From Pinus tabuliformis (Eukaryota > Streptophyta > Pinopsida > Pinales > Pinaceae), in the NCBI GenBank assembly GCA_031772625.1, contig CM062815.1, positions 916,452,979 to 916,516,978 on the forward strand: a stretch of DNA of 64,000 nt, read 5' to 3'. The position numbers and the translations under genes were made by a program. Below are positions 32,895 through 43,673 of this stretch, one piece after another. Below the pieces are notes generated by a model. It worked only from the letters and a program-made list of their open reading frames with translations, did not search any database and was not told the origin of the DNA. The first letter of the stretch is position 1, and each line of letters begins with the position of its first letter.

Positions 32895-35390
32895 TCAACA
32901 AAAGAGATCATGATAATGCTTCAACATTCGGACATTTACAGGGCCTTCTTCAGCTGTGCTGCCATCTGTAGACTTGAGGAAATATGTGTTATTGCCTTGA
33001 ACAACGCTGATAATAAATGGGCCTCTCCATAGAAAATCAAATTTTGCATGCTTGCCCTTATCTTCTCTTCTTGAGTCCCACCTTAAAACCTTGTTACCAA
33101 CACAGAAATCTTCAGCCTTAACCCTCTTATCAAACATCTTTTTGAGCTTCTCCTGGAAAATTTGAGCTCTGTCATACACTTGCTCTCTAGTTTGCTGAAG
33201 ATGGATGGGCTGGTTGATTCTTCTTTGAATGTCATTTGGTTCTGCCTGAATCTCTTGTAACAGCTTGATAGTAGGAATGCCCAGAGATGAAGGAAATCTG
33301 GCTTCCATGCCATAAACTAGCTCATAAGGGCTCATCCCAATGGATCTCTTGGATGAAAGTCTATCTGCCCACAGGGCATTTGTGAGCTTTTTATGCCAGT
33401 TCTTTTTGTTTTCTTCTAGCACTTTCTTTATGATGTTGATGAGGCTTTTGTTGGATGATTCAGCCAAGCCATTACCTTGAGGGTAATAAGCTGTAGAGTG
33501 GCCCAGGGTAATGTGGAATTTATGGCAAAAATTGATCATCTTCTTGGATTTGAAGGCAGCGGCGTTGTCAGTGATGATTTTTTTAGGGCAGCCAAATCTA
33601 GAAAGGATATTGCACTCAAGGAATTGGATAATGGTGGTGTCATTGGCTTGCCTACATGGGATGGCCTCAATCCACTTGGTGAAATAGTCGGTGGCTATTA
33701 AAATCCACTTGTGTTGGCCTGAAGAAGAGGGATGGATTTCTCCAATGAAGTGAAGACCCCATTGTTGAAAAGACTTTTCAGTTGAGATGGGCTTAAGGGG
33801 TAAAGGCAATAGTTTTCTTTTACCTTCAAAGATTTTGTATTTGTGACATGAAACAACAAATCTTTTGACATCTGCAAATAGAGAGGGCCAATAGTAACCA
33901 GCCCTTAAAATCTTGTCAGCAGTAGAATTCCAATATAAATTTCCTCCACAGTCTCCTGAATGAAATTCTTTCATGATGTTGTTAGTTTCGTTCATAGTCA
34001 AGCAATTAAATAATATGCCTTCATGATTTTTCCAAAATAAGGCGCCGTCTAAGACACAAAACTTTAAAGCTTTCATTTTCAAAAACCTTTTCTTGGTTCT
34101 GGACAATCCTGGGGGAGCACACAGGTTTAACAATACAAAGCAAATATCAGCATACCATGGGGATTTCAAGAAGGTTTCACTGATCTGTGGAGTCGCCAGC
34201 TCCGATTCATTATCCAGTTGGTTAATGTCTAAGACCTGAAAATTTGTTTCAAACATCAGTTTGGCTAAACCTTGTCCCTTTATCAGCTTGGTGGGTTTTA
34301 TTTCAATGTCATATTCAAGAATGCTGGCAATCCATTTGCCTCTTTTGCCTTCAAGTCCCTCTTGAGTTAATATGTCTTTTACAATAGAGTTTGGGACATA
34401 GGCAATCACATGGGAATATAGAATATAAACTCTGAAGTCTTTAATGGCCTTAACAAGGGCATATGCCTGCTTCTCCATGATTTGGTACTTTAATGGTGCA
34501 TCTCTTAAGGCTCGGCTGAAAAATGCAATTGGCTTTTCATTTCCTTGATCATCCTTTTGTAAAAGAACAGCAGCTATGGTGTGCTCAGATGCAAAAGAAA
34601 AGATGATAAAATCTTTGTCAAATTGTGGACTTGTGAGGACAGGCGTTTGAGTCAAGGCAGTCTTGATACTCTCAAAAGCCTGCTTGGTTTCAAGAGACCA
34701 TTTTACCTTGGCATCCTTTTTTAGCATGTTGCTTAACAGCCTTATCAATTCAGCTAGATTTGGGATAAATCTCCTTAGGAAATTGATCTTTCCAAGGAAT
34801 GCTTGCAACTCTTTTATGTTTCTTAGATAAGGTATTTGGAGAATGGCTTGGATCCTTTCCGGATCAATTCTGATACCATCTTTTGAAATGATGTGGCCTA
34901 GTAATTTACCTTCCTCCGGGCCAAATAGAGACTTCTTAGGATTTAAGGAAATACCGTATTTTTTGCATGTCATGAATATTTGCCTTAAGTGTTTGAGGTG
35001 CTCTTGATCAGATTTGGAGAACGGGGTGAGGTCATCGAGGTAGACAACTAGGAAATCATGTATTTCTTTGGCAAATGCAATATCCATTTCCCTTTGAAAG
35101 GTAGCCCCTGCATTCTTTAGCCCGAAAGGCATTTTGACATACTTAAATGTTCCCCACGGTGTGGTAAAGGTTGTCTTGTCTTGGTCATCCGGGTGAACTA
35201 GTATTTGATTGAAACCTGAAAATCCATCTAGCAAAGAAATTCTAGATGACCCCACTACTCTTTGTAGTATGTGATCCATCTTGGGCAATGGGTAGTGGTT
35301 TTTAAGGGAGGCTTGGTTTAAATTTCTTAGGTCTACACACAATCTGATCTCACCTGATTTTTTCCTTGTAGGAACCAGATTGGATACCAT
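32895..35390 (-). pseudogene. Gypsy RT, RNase H and integrase (831 codons open)
   Basis: The longest open frame in the window. RT: IRLCVDLRNLNQASLKNHYP, GFNQILVHP, MPFGLKNAGATFQR and the catalytic YLDD (LVVYLDDLTPFSK). RNase H: LQKDDQGNEKPIAFFSRAL and MEKQAYALV, but the first catalytic Asp position reads Phe-Ser-Phe-Ala and the DH motif reads VPNS. Integrase: zinc motif decayed (CGGNLYW, SCHKYK, so H-N-C-Y); core GLHFIGEI, ITDNAAAF and LAESSNK, with the first Asp replaced by His. C-terminus: FLWRGPFII. The start is not a real Met start. A one-base loss near 35388 breaks a frame that was continuous with the upstream ORF. Recently degraded, probably inactive. Confidence 0.9.
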
Positions 35391-37618
35391 TTAGAAAATC
35401 TTATGGGTGCTATGATACCTTCCTCAAACATTTTCTTTACTTCCTTCTCAATCATGGGAAGAAGCATAGGGTTAATTCTTCTAAGTTTCTGTTTGAATGG
35501 TTTTTTATTTGGTTTTAAGGGAATGGTATGTTGAATCACTGAAGTGTCATAGGACTTTAAGTCCTCATAACTCCATGCAAATACATCTTGAAACTCTTTG
35601 AATAGATCAATATACTTCAGTTTTTTATCAAGTGGCAGATTTTTGGATAGTTTAATCATTTTGGGCTTCTCTGGTGTCCTAATGTTGCATTCTTTTATAG
35701 CAGCATTTAAAGGCTCCATTTTAGGCTTTTTAGGGACATCATTGGCATCAAACATATCCTCTAATGGAGTTAGGCCAGCAGGGAGAAAGTTATCCTTCAG
35801 GTCAATGATCTCGGCCTCTGTTTTGGATGTTTCCTCCAAATGCACCTGTTTCAGCTCTTCTATGTTTTCATCGTCAAAAGTAGTTGGGTTTAGCATTTGT
35901 CTTGCTGTTATAGCTGTTACCGTCTGCTGATTTTCACTTATTTGTTGTTGGGTATCGTTCATGGCATCCATGTCAATGTTTATATTTGAAAACTCACGCT
36001 CAAGAGTTAGGAAATTGTTAATCTGGGCATCATCTTCGAACACTTGCCAATCTTTAACATTATTTGGGACAGCAGGCCTGTGTTTTATCTCAGCAGTGAA
36101 ATGGTGATTTGGCTCAAAGGGAAGCTTGCATGTACTAGCGAAAGTGGCTAGGATGTGTGCATGAATGTTATGATCTCTTGAAATCTTGTCAAGATTGGAT
36201 TCAGTGAATGCATTGAGTATATTAGTGGCAGCAGTCCTATAGGCCCTCATTCTATTGTCATTAGTAACAAAGTTAACTTTCATTTGTTGTATGACTAAAT
36301 CAGAGTCACCTAGGATGGACACTTTTGTAGCTCCTAGAACTTTGAGTAGTTTGAGGCCTAAAAGGAGAGCCTCATACTCTGCCATGTTATTAGTGCATCT
36401 GAAGTTTAGTCTATAGGCATGGCCTTCTGCATGATCGTTATGTGTATCGTGAATCCATATTGCTGTCCCTGCTCCTAACTTGTTAACAGAACCATCAAAC
36501 TCTAAATACCATGTGATTTCTTGCTTGTGGTTGGTATTAAGAGTTTCAATCATTTTAGGATTGGGCAGATCTGAATTTTGTATTAGGGGAAATGTTTCTT
36601 GTATGATTGTTTCATTGGTTATTTTGACAGTTTCATGGGTATGGGTAGCCAATTCTTCATTTATACATGTTTTTTGTTCTAAAGCCAACGGCTTCTCCTT
36701 AGTTGGGTAACAGCTATCATCATTAAACAGAATGAATGAATCCATATCAGAATGGATTGAGTAGATGGGGAAGTTTTGGGGCTTTTCCTCACTACTTACC
36801 ACATATTTCATCAGTGTTTCTCTGTACAGTCTCTTTGGTTGCCCAAAAACAGATATAGTGGCATAAGAGAGGTCTAATTGGAGAGATCCTTGGAGCTTTT
36901 CTCCCCATGATCTTGATAGGAGCATGCCATACTTTGTTGGAATGTCAGCAACTACTACATCCATTAGGATTGTTTTGTTAGGATATTGGACTAAAGACAC
37001 GCAAAGGTCTTTTATTAAGCCTAAACACTTGACCTGACTCGAGTCGAAGGAGAATAGATCTTTATAGGGTCTTGTTATATCAAGGTTTAGCATTTCCATT
37101 ACAGCTTTGGGCATAAGGTTGTGGGAGGCACCTGAGTCAAACATAGCATTATGCAAGATTTTTTCATGTATGTGCAGACTGATATAAAAGGGTAGAACAG
37201 ATCTGTATGTTGATTTTCCATTAACTTCTGGACCAAACAGCAGCTCAGGGGTATCGTCTAAAACATTCACACTGTCTTTGACCTCTGGCATTTGAAGTGA
37301 TTTTTGAATTTGCTGCCTATAAACATCATGCTTTGCAAGTTCTGAGAGGGGGATGGATATTTTAAGTTTTGCAATCTCTACCTCTAAGTTAAATGGTTTC
37401 TCCAGTGGAGCCTTTGCGTTAGCAGTGATAGATTTCTCCTTTTCAAGTGTATTTACTGCGTTTTCCTTTTGAATCTCAGCATTATGTTGAATGACAATTT
37501 GTGGTATTTCTGTTTTGGGAAGGTTTTTAGGAGTATTCTTCAGATTTTCTTCTGAGGAAGAAGGAGGCAGTGACTGATCAGTAGAAGGCTGCCTGTCTGT
37601 TATGTCCTCTACAGTCAC
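35333..37618 (-). pseudogene. Gypsy protease plus extra RNase H domain (761 codons open)
   Basis: Reading order: a charged linker, a retropepsin with MFDSGASHNLMP (near residues 155-170) and YGMLLSRSWG, then an acidic segment. Next comes a complete RNase H fold near residues 365-500: WYLEFDGSVNKLGAGTAIW (first Asp), NNMAEYEALLLGLK (Glu), ILGDSDLVIQQ (second Asp) and HNIHAHILATFAS, where the last Asp of the usual ADxLA reads His. After a second linker the RT N-terminus begins (VIQHTIPLKPNKKPFKQK, IIAPIRFSKW), and the frame then runs off because of a one-base deletion. The RNase H therefore lies between protease and RT. The ORF was one piece with the downstream ORF. Confidence 0.88.
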
Positions 37619-37656
37619 TTGATGCGGGTTTGGGACAGTTGTATCAGTTGGTTCTG

Positions 37657-39065
37657 TTATAATAGCCTCGCCTTCAATCTTTTTGGGCTGTTTGCTCTCT
37701 TTTGATTTTTTCTAGTTCTCAGCTTGTATTGTTTGTGGACTTCATACACAGTAGAATCATAACCTTGCTTAAAATCAAAAGACTCTCCAGACTTAGTCTG
37801 AAATTGATTTATCTCAAGGTCATCTTGGTCTTCTTTAGTCAGAAAAATTTGTTGCTCGTCCTTTAAATCTAACAAGTTCATGTGAGTCTCCTCTATTGGC
37901 TCACTAGATGTGGATGCTTCTGTGTAGTTTTCTTGAAACAGAGGCCTAATATCATGGTCAGGGCTAGCCCTTCCAACATTTGGGTTCTGATTCTTTCTGA
38001 AATTTGGGTTCCTTATGGTATTTGGCTGCTGTCCTTCCCATGATGATTTCCTCTCAACACTCTCTACTCTGTCTCCCAGCCTATGCATGCCATTGATAAT
38101 AGCATCTAGCTTTTGCTCTAAGGCCGAGGGTTCTTCCTTAAAGGTGGCTCTTCTCTCATTTCTAGCTCTGTTTCTTTTGGCAATTAAATTTGCCTCTACA
38201 GTAACAACCAAATTTTGCATTTCAGCAAGGCTGTTAGGGGTTCTTTCCTTCAACTGGTAGGCCATATCTAGGTCAAATCCATCAAGGAATTTATACAAAG
38301 CAAGGTTGGGTGGAGGTCTTAAGTTCTGTGGTATTGCATTATAGACATTATTAAATCTTGCATAATAATCCAAAACAGTCTCTTGAGGGCCTCTTTTAAT
38401 TGTGTCATACTCGGCTAGTATGTGCAAGGGGTCTTTCTTTTTCTCCCATCTGTTAATAAAAGACTGGTATAAAGCTTCTGGGTTTGCTATGGAAGTGGCC
38501 GGGAGTGCTCTAAACCAAGTCCTAACATCACTTGTCAAACTTTGGACGAAAATTTTCATTCTGACACTATCATCATCAATTTCATAGCTTTCAAAGTAAT
38601 CCTACATTTTCTTTGTGTGCTGAAGGGCTGTGCAGGCATTTGTGCCATCAAAATAGGTTATCTTAGTTTGGTAATCCTGAGGCATAGCCCCGGGATTAGC
38701 AGGCAACTGTAAAGGTGCATATCTGTTAGCCATATTTGCGGGGATAAGTGGAACAACAGGGATAAATGGAACAACTGGAACAACTGGGATAATAGGAGTA
38801 GTAGTGGTGGTAGTGAATGAAGGTGTGGAAACGGTACTTGGAGAAGTAGGTGATGAACAAGGGGAAGTAGGGGTTGAACGAAACAGAACTTTAACAGGGG
38901 TTGGAATAGAGATGGGCTGAACTATTTCAGGACTAGAAGTAGTAAAGTCTTATTGTTTTTGCTTGCTAAGGTTTCTAGGGATTAAATTAGGATTTTTAAA
39001 AACAGATGGAGGATTTGGGTCTGGATTTGATCTTGTATAACATGAATTCTTCTTGGGAGCCAGCT
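37657..39065 (-). pseudogene. Gypsy gag, partly open (300 codons)
   Basis: The open part at 37657-38559 has the retrotransposon gag fold: FVQSLTSDVRTWFRALPA, YQSFINRWEKKKDP, YYARFNNVYNAIP and LYKFLDGFDLDMAYQL, then a basic region. The N-terminus continues upstream across a stop near 38600 (KITYFDGTNACTALQHTKKM, then DYFESYEIDDD) to about 39065, with a Pro/Thr-rich leader. A frameshift near 37700 separates it from the protease ORF. No CCHC knuckle was seen. It precedes the primer site at 39147-39164 by only about 80 bp. Confidence 0.85.
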
Positions 39066-39146
39066 TCAGCTTGTTTTATAGGGATTTTTTACGAATATAA
39101 GAGTTAGAAATAAACTTTCAAAGGTCAGATTCTTCCTCAAAGGATG

Positions 39147-39164
39147 TCCCCAGTGGAGTCGCCA
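39147..39164 (-). other. Primer-binding site of the Tat-like element
   Basis: On the - strand TGGCGACTCCACTGGGGA, the TGG-start wording used by plant Tat/Ogre-type elements (tRNA-Arg type primer is the usual assignment). It lies at the inner end of the right arm and is oriented correctly for the - strand coding region, so the right arm is the true 5' LTR. Confidence 0.7.
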
Positions 39165-42149
39165 TTAGGCCTCCGATTGCAACAGGTGTTCATATTTCAT
39201 GATTAACATTTGTACATGCCAAATATGTCATTCTTTGCTTGATGCAATGCTCCATATTTCCAGAAAAGGCCAAAGAAGAGGCCATAAAAGTATGCTAGTC
39301 CAAATGCCGCTGCTGTGTTCCAATTGTGAAGAGTTATCCATTGTTGAAGAATTTTCAGGTAAAGGAAGGCCAAACAGCTTAATCTTGGCTTCCCTTAGTT
39401 TAAATTTCCTGTTGTAGAATATAGAGAATCATTATCTGTCCAAACAGCTTAATCTTGGCAGATTTGTAGATAGGTAGAGAAGCAAGGGTGCTCAATAGCC
39501 TAATCTGAGCCCCTGGATGGAATAAGTGTAGATATAGATAGGAGAACAATAAAAACAAAAAGAAAAAAGTTGAAAAAGCTGGGTTTGCTAGTTCAAGTGC
39601 ACCCAAACAAAAGAAGAAAAAATGCTAGGTAGGTAGGCTTGGTAGGTAGTGTTGTGGTTGCAGAACCAAGCTATGTGATCCATTCCATGTTTTCAAGTGT
39701 CATATTTATTCAGATCACAGTTATGAGGTACTTTTTTCACCTGGATCAGATCAAGCGAGGCATGTCTAATTTCCCCCTTCTTCTTATTCCCCAAATAACT
39801 CACTAACATTCCTGGAGGACCTTGGGATCTGCCCAACCAGTCCTATTATCACTTCATTTGTTAAAAAGATGCTAAGCCAGACTTTGACTTTCTTCATCCA
39901 AGAGAAAGCCACATTTCTTCTGTAACAGTCATCTTTCCATAGTCCATTCATTTTCTCTCTCTAAGTTTCAGCTCACAAAGCTTAAACTTCTCCCCTTCAC
40001 TTCATCTCACAAATCCATATTGACTCCTCACTCTATTATCTAACTCCCTAAATCATCTCCTTATCCCCTATTATGCAAAAAACTATATAAAATCCCAAAA
40101 TATTAAAGTATCCCCTCCCTTTGGCACTATAGCCATATTTATTAAGTCTGGGAAGCAGTAGTCCATTTGGGCCTCCTACTAACCCATCCGTGTCCTAACT
40201 GGAGTTAGTCTGACATCTGGTCACACTAACAACCATTTCCCCCTAACCCTAACCCCACAGCACCCATATTCCACCATTGTTCTAAAGTTTTCCTGTAAAT
40301 ATTTGCCCCGTTCATTCATAAACCCACTTTCGTAAAGTATAACACCCCCGACGTATGAATAAATCATTAAATGCGCTGCGGGCCCCGTCCCTTATCCCTC
40401 CGCCGCTTCCGTTGTTCTGCCAGCCGTCCGATCGTCCACGCCCCAGATCTACGGTGGGCGGGTCCTTTCCCCTCCGAAACAGATCGATGGTTAGCGTTTG
40501 GGAGATGGGCGGTTTTCCCGTCGTACTCCCGCCACGCGTCACCCTCTCGACTGTGGCGGAGCCCCCTCTTCCCAAAACCGCCTGTGCACAAAAGCGGTGC
40601 GCCATGAAACCAGAAACTGCCTCCCTGTGACGTCACCCTGCCACGTCACCCTGCCACGTCATCCCCCGTACTGGGTCCCACATGTTTGCGTCATGCTGAC
40701 ATCACTGCCGAAAGGGCGCGAAAGGTGAAATCGCGACTTAGGAAGCCCGGAACCAGTTTTTGATGCACGATTAGCGCCTAGCGCTAATCGCGCATCGCTA
40801 AGAAAAAAGGGCTAAAATGGAAAGCCCCAGTCTAGCGCAGGTTCGCAGCAGCTGTTTTTGCCCGAAAAAAGCCGAAAAGGAGCTATTTAGCAGTTTTGAG
40901 TACCAGAGGAGTAGATGAGGCCAAAATTTCATGTCAAAGAGTATCAGGATGCGGCAAAGAGTATCAGTGAAGATTTTTTCAGCGGCTCGAAGTAGATTGA
41001 ACATTAAAGAGCCCCCAGCAAAGTCAACAAAACAGTAATGCCATTTAAAGGCCCTCAAATCACAGTTAATGCACATCAGATTCACATGAGATCAGTGGAT
41101 CAAGTCCCAAAGCACAGTTATTGCAGAAGCATTACATTGAGCCACCAAAAGCACCATATTAATTCATTTTTTTGCAGCTGCATCTAGCGCAGCTCAAGTC
41201 ACTTCCTTGCATTTAATTTCAGTACAAGTTTAGGTTAAAAGAACATTTCCCGCGGACCTGTTGAGGTTAGTTGTAATAGATATTTTTGATATCTGCCTCT
41301 ATAAGAGCGGCCCTAATTCATTGTTGAGGGGTTGGTTGTTGGTTGATGGATGAAACTTACTTGAGAAGAGACTCGCTCTGTAATTGATATTGTTTCTTAA
41401 TCAAAGATTGCTGAAAGCCTGGAGAATGGATTGTTAATGTCTTGTTACTGGTTCTGATAAGTGATTGACGGGATTCTTGTGCTGCCATATGAATCAATAA
41501 GTGTCTCTTATCTCTGTTTTTTCAATTTCATATATGCTCAAGTCACAGAACAAAAGATTGGTTTAGAATTTGTCTAATCACACTCTATGCTCAGTTTCTG
41601 TGGCTTCTTAATGTTTTCTTCTTGGTTTAGGCATAAGTATGAATCCCTTATGGCTCATATTTGCTCTAATTCACATATGACTGACTGTTATCTAGGAATT
41701 CTTAGCTGCTCCTAGATAGGGTTCTTTCATCTTCCCTCTACTAACCTGATTGAGAGATTCTGTGTTGCCTCTCATTCCTTAGCATTAAATCCATCTCCAT
41801 TTAGTTTGAATGTTGTTTCCTGAAGCAGCTATCCTGCTCCTCATTCCTCTTGTGACCAAGAAAATGCACCAACAATCCTGCTCCTCGACTCCACGCCCAA
41901 TGGTTTGAAACTTACCACACTATGCACTGCCTCTCTACTTGAAAACATCCTCCTTCCACCTTCCCACCAAATACAAACAAAACCCCTTTCAACCCAATAA
42001 CTAGCCTAAAGCCATCATCAACAAAGCTAAATCCTAAAGAGAGAGCCCTCTCTGATTGCAAGTGGGCTAGAACCTGCAGTCCAAAGATTTGTTTGTGGTT
42101 ACCTCGGCCGTATCCCTTAGGGAGCCAAGGGACAACCTGAGTGATAACA
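39165..42149 (-). repeat. Right arm: 5' LTR of the Tat-like element, - orientation
   Basis: 2,985 bp from the primer site to the outer terminus GAGTGATAACA. Reverse complement of the left arm, including the ACGT cluster (40628-40661) and hairpin (40762-40796). The TATA-like box is reduced (GTAGATATAGATAGG near 39527-39541). Open frames within it (40312-40636, 40798-41085) mirror those of the left arm and are not genes. Confidence 0.85.
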
Positions 42150-42159
42150 ATTACAACAA

Positions 42160-42408
42160 ATAATATGGCTCTTATGGAAGAACTGTTTGTACATATCCTT
42201 ACTTGTTCGAATAGAGAATTTAAGAGTTTTGTATATAGAGGGGAGGAATTTTGAAACACTGTGGCAAGACGATTCCTAGATCATGTTGTTTTGTGTTTTA
42301 TTCAGATCTTGAAAATTTCTTGCTCTTGAATATTGTCTTTGTATGCCATAATGCCAAAAAGTGGATATGTACACAGCTAAATCCACTTTAAAATTTTGAA
42401 CCCTCCAG
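42160..42408 (+). other. Possible intron remnant before the LRR tract
   Basis: No coding frame. The T-rich stretch ends at CCCTCCAG just before the LRR frame opens, which resembles a splice acceptor. This is only suggestive. Confidence 0.3.
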
Positions 42409-43045
42409 GTGCTTGTATATTTAAAAGAATTGAATATCGATGATCCCATTTTAAAGGTTCAAAAATCCATTGGTAAGCTGAAGTACCTAGAATCATTAGT
42501 CATGCACAAGAATTATCTTGAGAATCTACCCAATGACTTATGTCATATTCATTCCTTAAAATTCATGCACTTAACATGATATGAAAATATGACAAGGCTG
42601 CCAAATTTAGTGGGGACTTAACAAACCTCATAAGCCTTCACATGGTTGGGTGCTCCGCTTTGCAAATGCTCCTAGATTCATTTGGGAATTTTATGAAACT
42701 TCAAAGCCTTCACTTGGGCTGGTGCTTTTTTGGATGATTACACATTGAGTTGGGTGCTTCACTTTGTAGATGCTCCCATATTCAGTTGGTAACTTCACAA
42801 ACCTCCGAAGTCTTGACGTGAGAGGCTACTACACTTTGCAGATACTCCTAGATTTAGTTGTGAGTTGAACGAACCTCCAATATATCCACCTCAGAAAGTG
42901 TTCCAATTTGAAGAGGCTTTCAAGTGTTGAATAATTGAGCTCGTTGGAGAATCTTGATGTATATGGATGTTCCAAACTGGAGTGGGGTGAGGGAGTAATT
43001 GATCATCTAAGCCAACAAGTGAAGGAAGGCTTAGTTGAATAAAAC
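42409..43045 (+). pseudogene. LRR pseudogene, TIR-NBS-LRR type C-terminal repeats
   Basis: Three frames in succession encode leucine-rich repeats: 42409-42577 (VQKSIGKLKYLESLVMHKN, LENLPNDLCHIHSLKFMHL); 42615-42737 (LTNLISLHMVGCSALQMLL, LDSFGNFMKLQSLHLGWC); and about 42755-43042 (VGNFTNLRSLDVRGYYTLQI, LSSLENLDVYGCSKLEWGEG). The wording DSFGN.xxLQ.L.LxGCS and the final GCSKLEWGEGV are characteristic of plant, notably conifer, TNL resistance proteins. At least two frameshifts and three stops. The NBS and TIR parts are not in the window on the right side; the inverted-LTR element lies immediately upstream and may have separated them. It would have been a cytosolic immune receptor. Confidence 0.75.
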
Positions 43046-43293
43046 TTAAGTTAGATGTTAGAATTTTGTGATCCATATTGCATATGAGAATGCCTTTTAG
43101 ATTAATCACATCATTAGGATTTGGTTGACATTTCAAACCAACTAATGTGGTTCATTCTCACTACAAAGGTGAAAAAATCAATCAATCCTAAAGAATAAAT
43201 AGTAAGGTTGCATCAAGGTTGAGAGCTAACCCTTACGAATTAGTTATTGAATTAATTAAAATAATATTTAATTATAAACTAACTCTTGGAAGT

Positions 43294-43299
<6 letters not shown>

Positions 43300-43353
<54 letters not shown>
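43300..43353. repeat. TA dinucleotide microsatellite (left arm)
   Basis: About 27 TA units. The matching position in the right arm (47336-47363) has a shorter TA run, so the repeat predates the duplication and has changed length since. Confidence 0.95.
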
Positions 43354-43361
<8 letters not shown>

Positions 43362-43673
43362 TTCATTTATAATATTATAATAAAAATTTAATAAAGTCAA
43401 TAATATTATAAATGGTTAAATTGTTAGAATATTCATTAGAATAAGTTTAATATTTTTATTAATTAATTAATTAATTAAAAATTTTAAAAATTATATTAAG
43501 AATTTAAGTATTTAGAATAAGAAAATTCATTAAAATAAGCAAGATATTTATATCAAAATTGAATTAAAATAAAACAAAATAATTAATTAAAATTGTATCA
43601 AGAATTTATGTAATTTTTAATCAATAGTATAAAATAAATAAATAAAATAAAAAGGGGGTAAACAGGGGGGAGA

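Larger units (their letters stand above)
29559..42149 (-). mobile_element. Tat-like Ty3/gypsy element with inverted LTRs
   Basis: A 12.6-kb unit. The coding region on - (32895 to about 39060) reads gag, protease, extra RNase H, RT, RNase H, integrase. It is bounded by arms of about 3.0 kb that are reverse complements of each other, not direct repeats. Both outer ends are the same terminus: TGTTATCACTC at 29559 and GAGTGATAACA ending at 42149. A 5-bp near-duplication flanks the unit (GTTAC at 29554-29558, ATTAC at 42150-42154). Homology of both arms continues inward into a primer-site region, so each arm looks like a 5' LTR plus leader. Long LTRs and an RNase H-like extra domain suggest the Tat lineage. 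Confidence 0.8.

Noticed and set aside
32895-35390. Endogenous pararetrovirus (caulimovirid) RT
   Set aside because: An integrase core and LTRs are present, and no movement or coat protein motif is seen, so it is a Ty3/gypsy retrotransposon.
35333-35390. Programmed frameshift between the protease/RNase H and RT/integrase ORFs
   Set aside because: The overlap is explained by a one-base loss in a TGG-G run; conserved RT residues continue directly when the frame is changed there, with no slippery site or expected gag-pol boundary.
29559-42149. DNA transposon with very long TIRs (Mutator or Foldback type)
   Set aside because: The interior encodes gypsy gag, protease, RT and integrase, the termini are TG...CA and a primer site lies inside, so the arms are LTRs despite their inverted orientation. 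No transposase is present.
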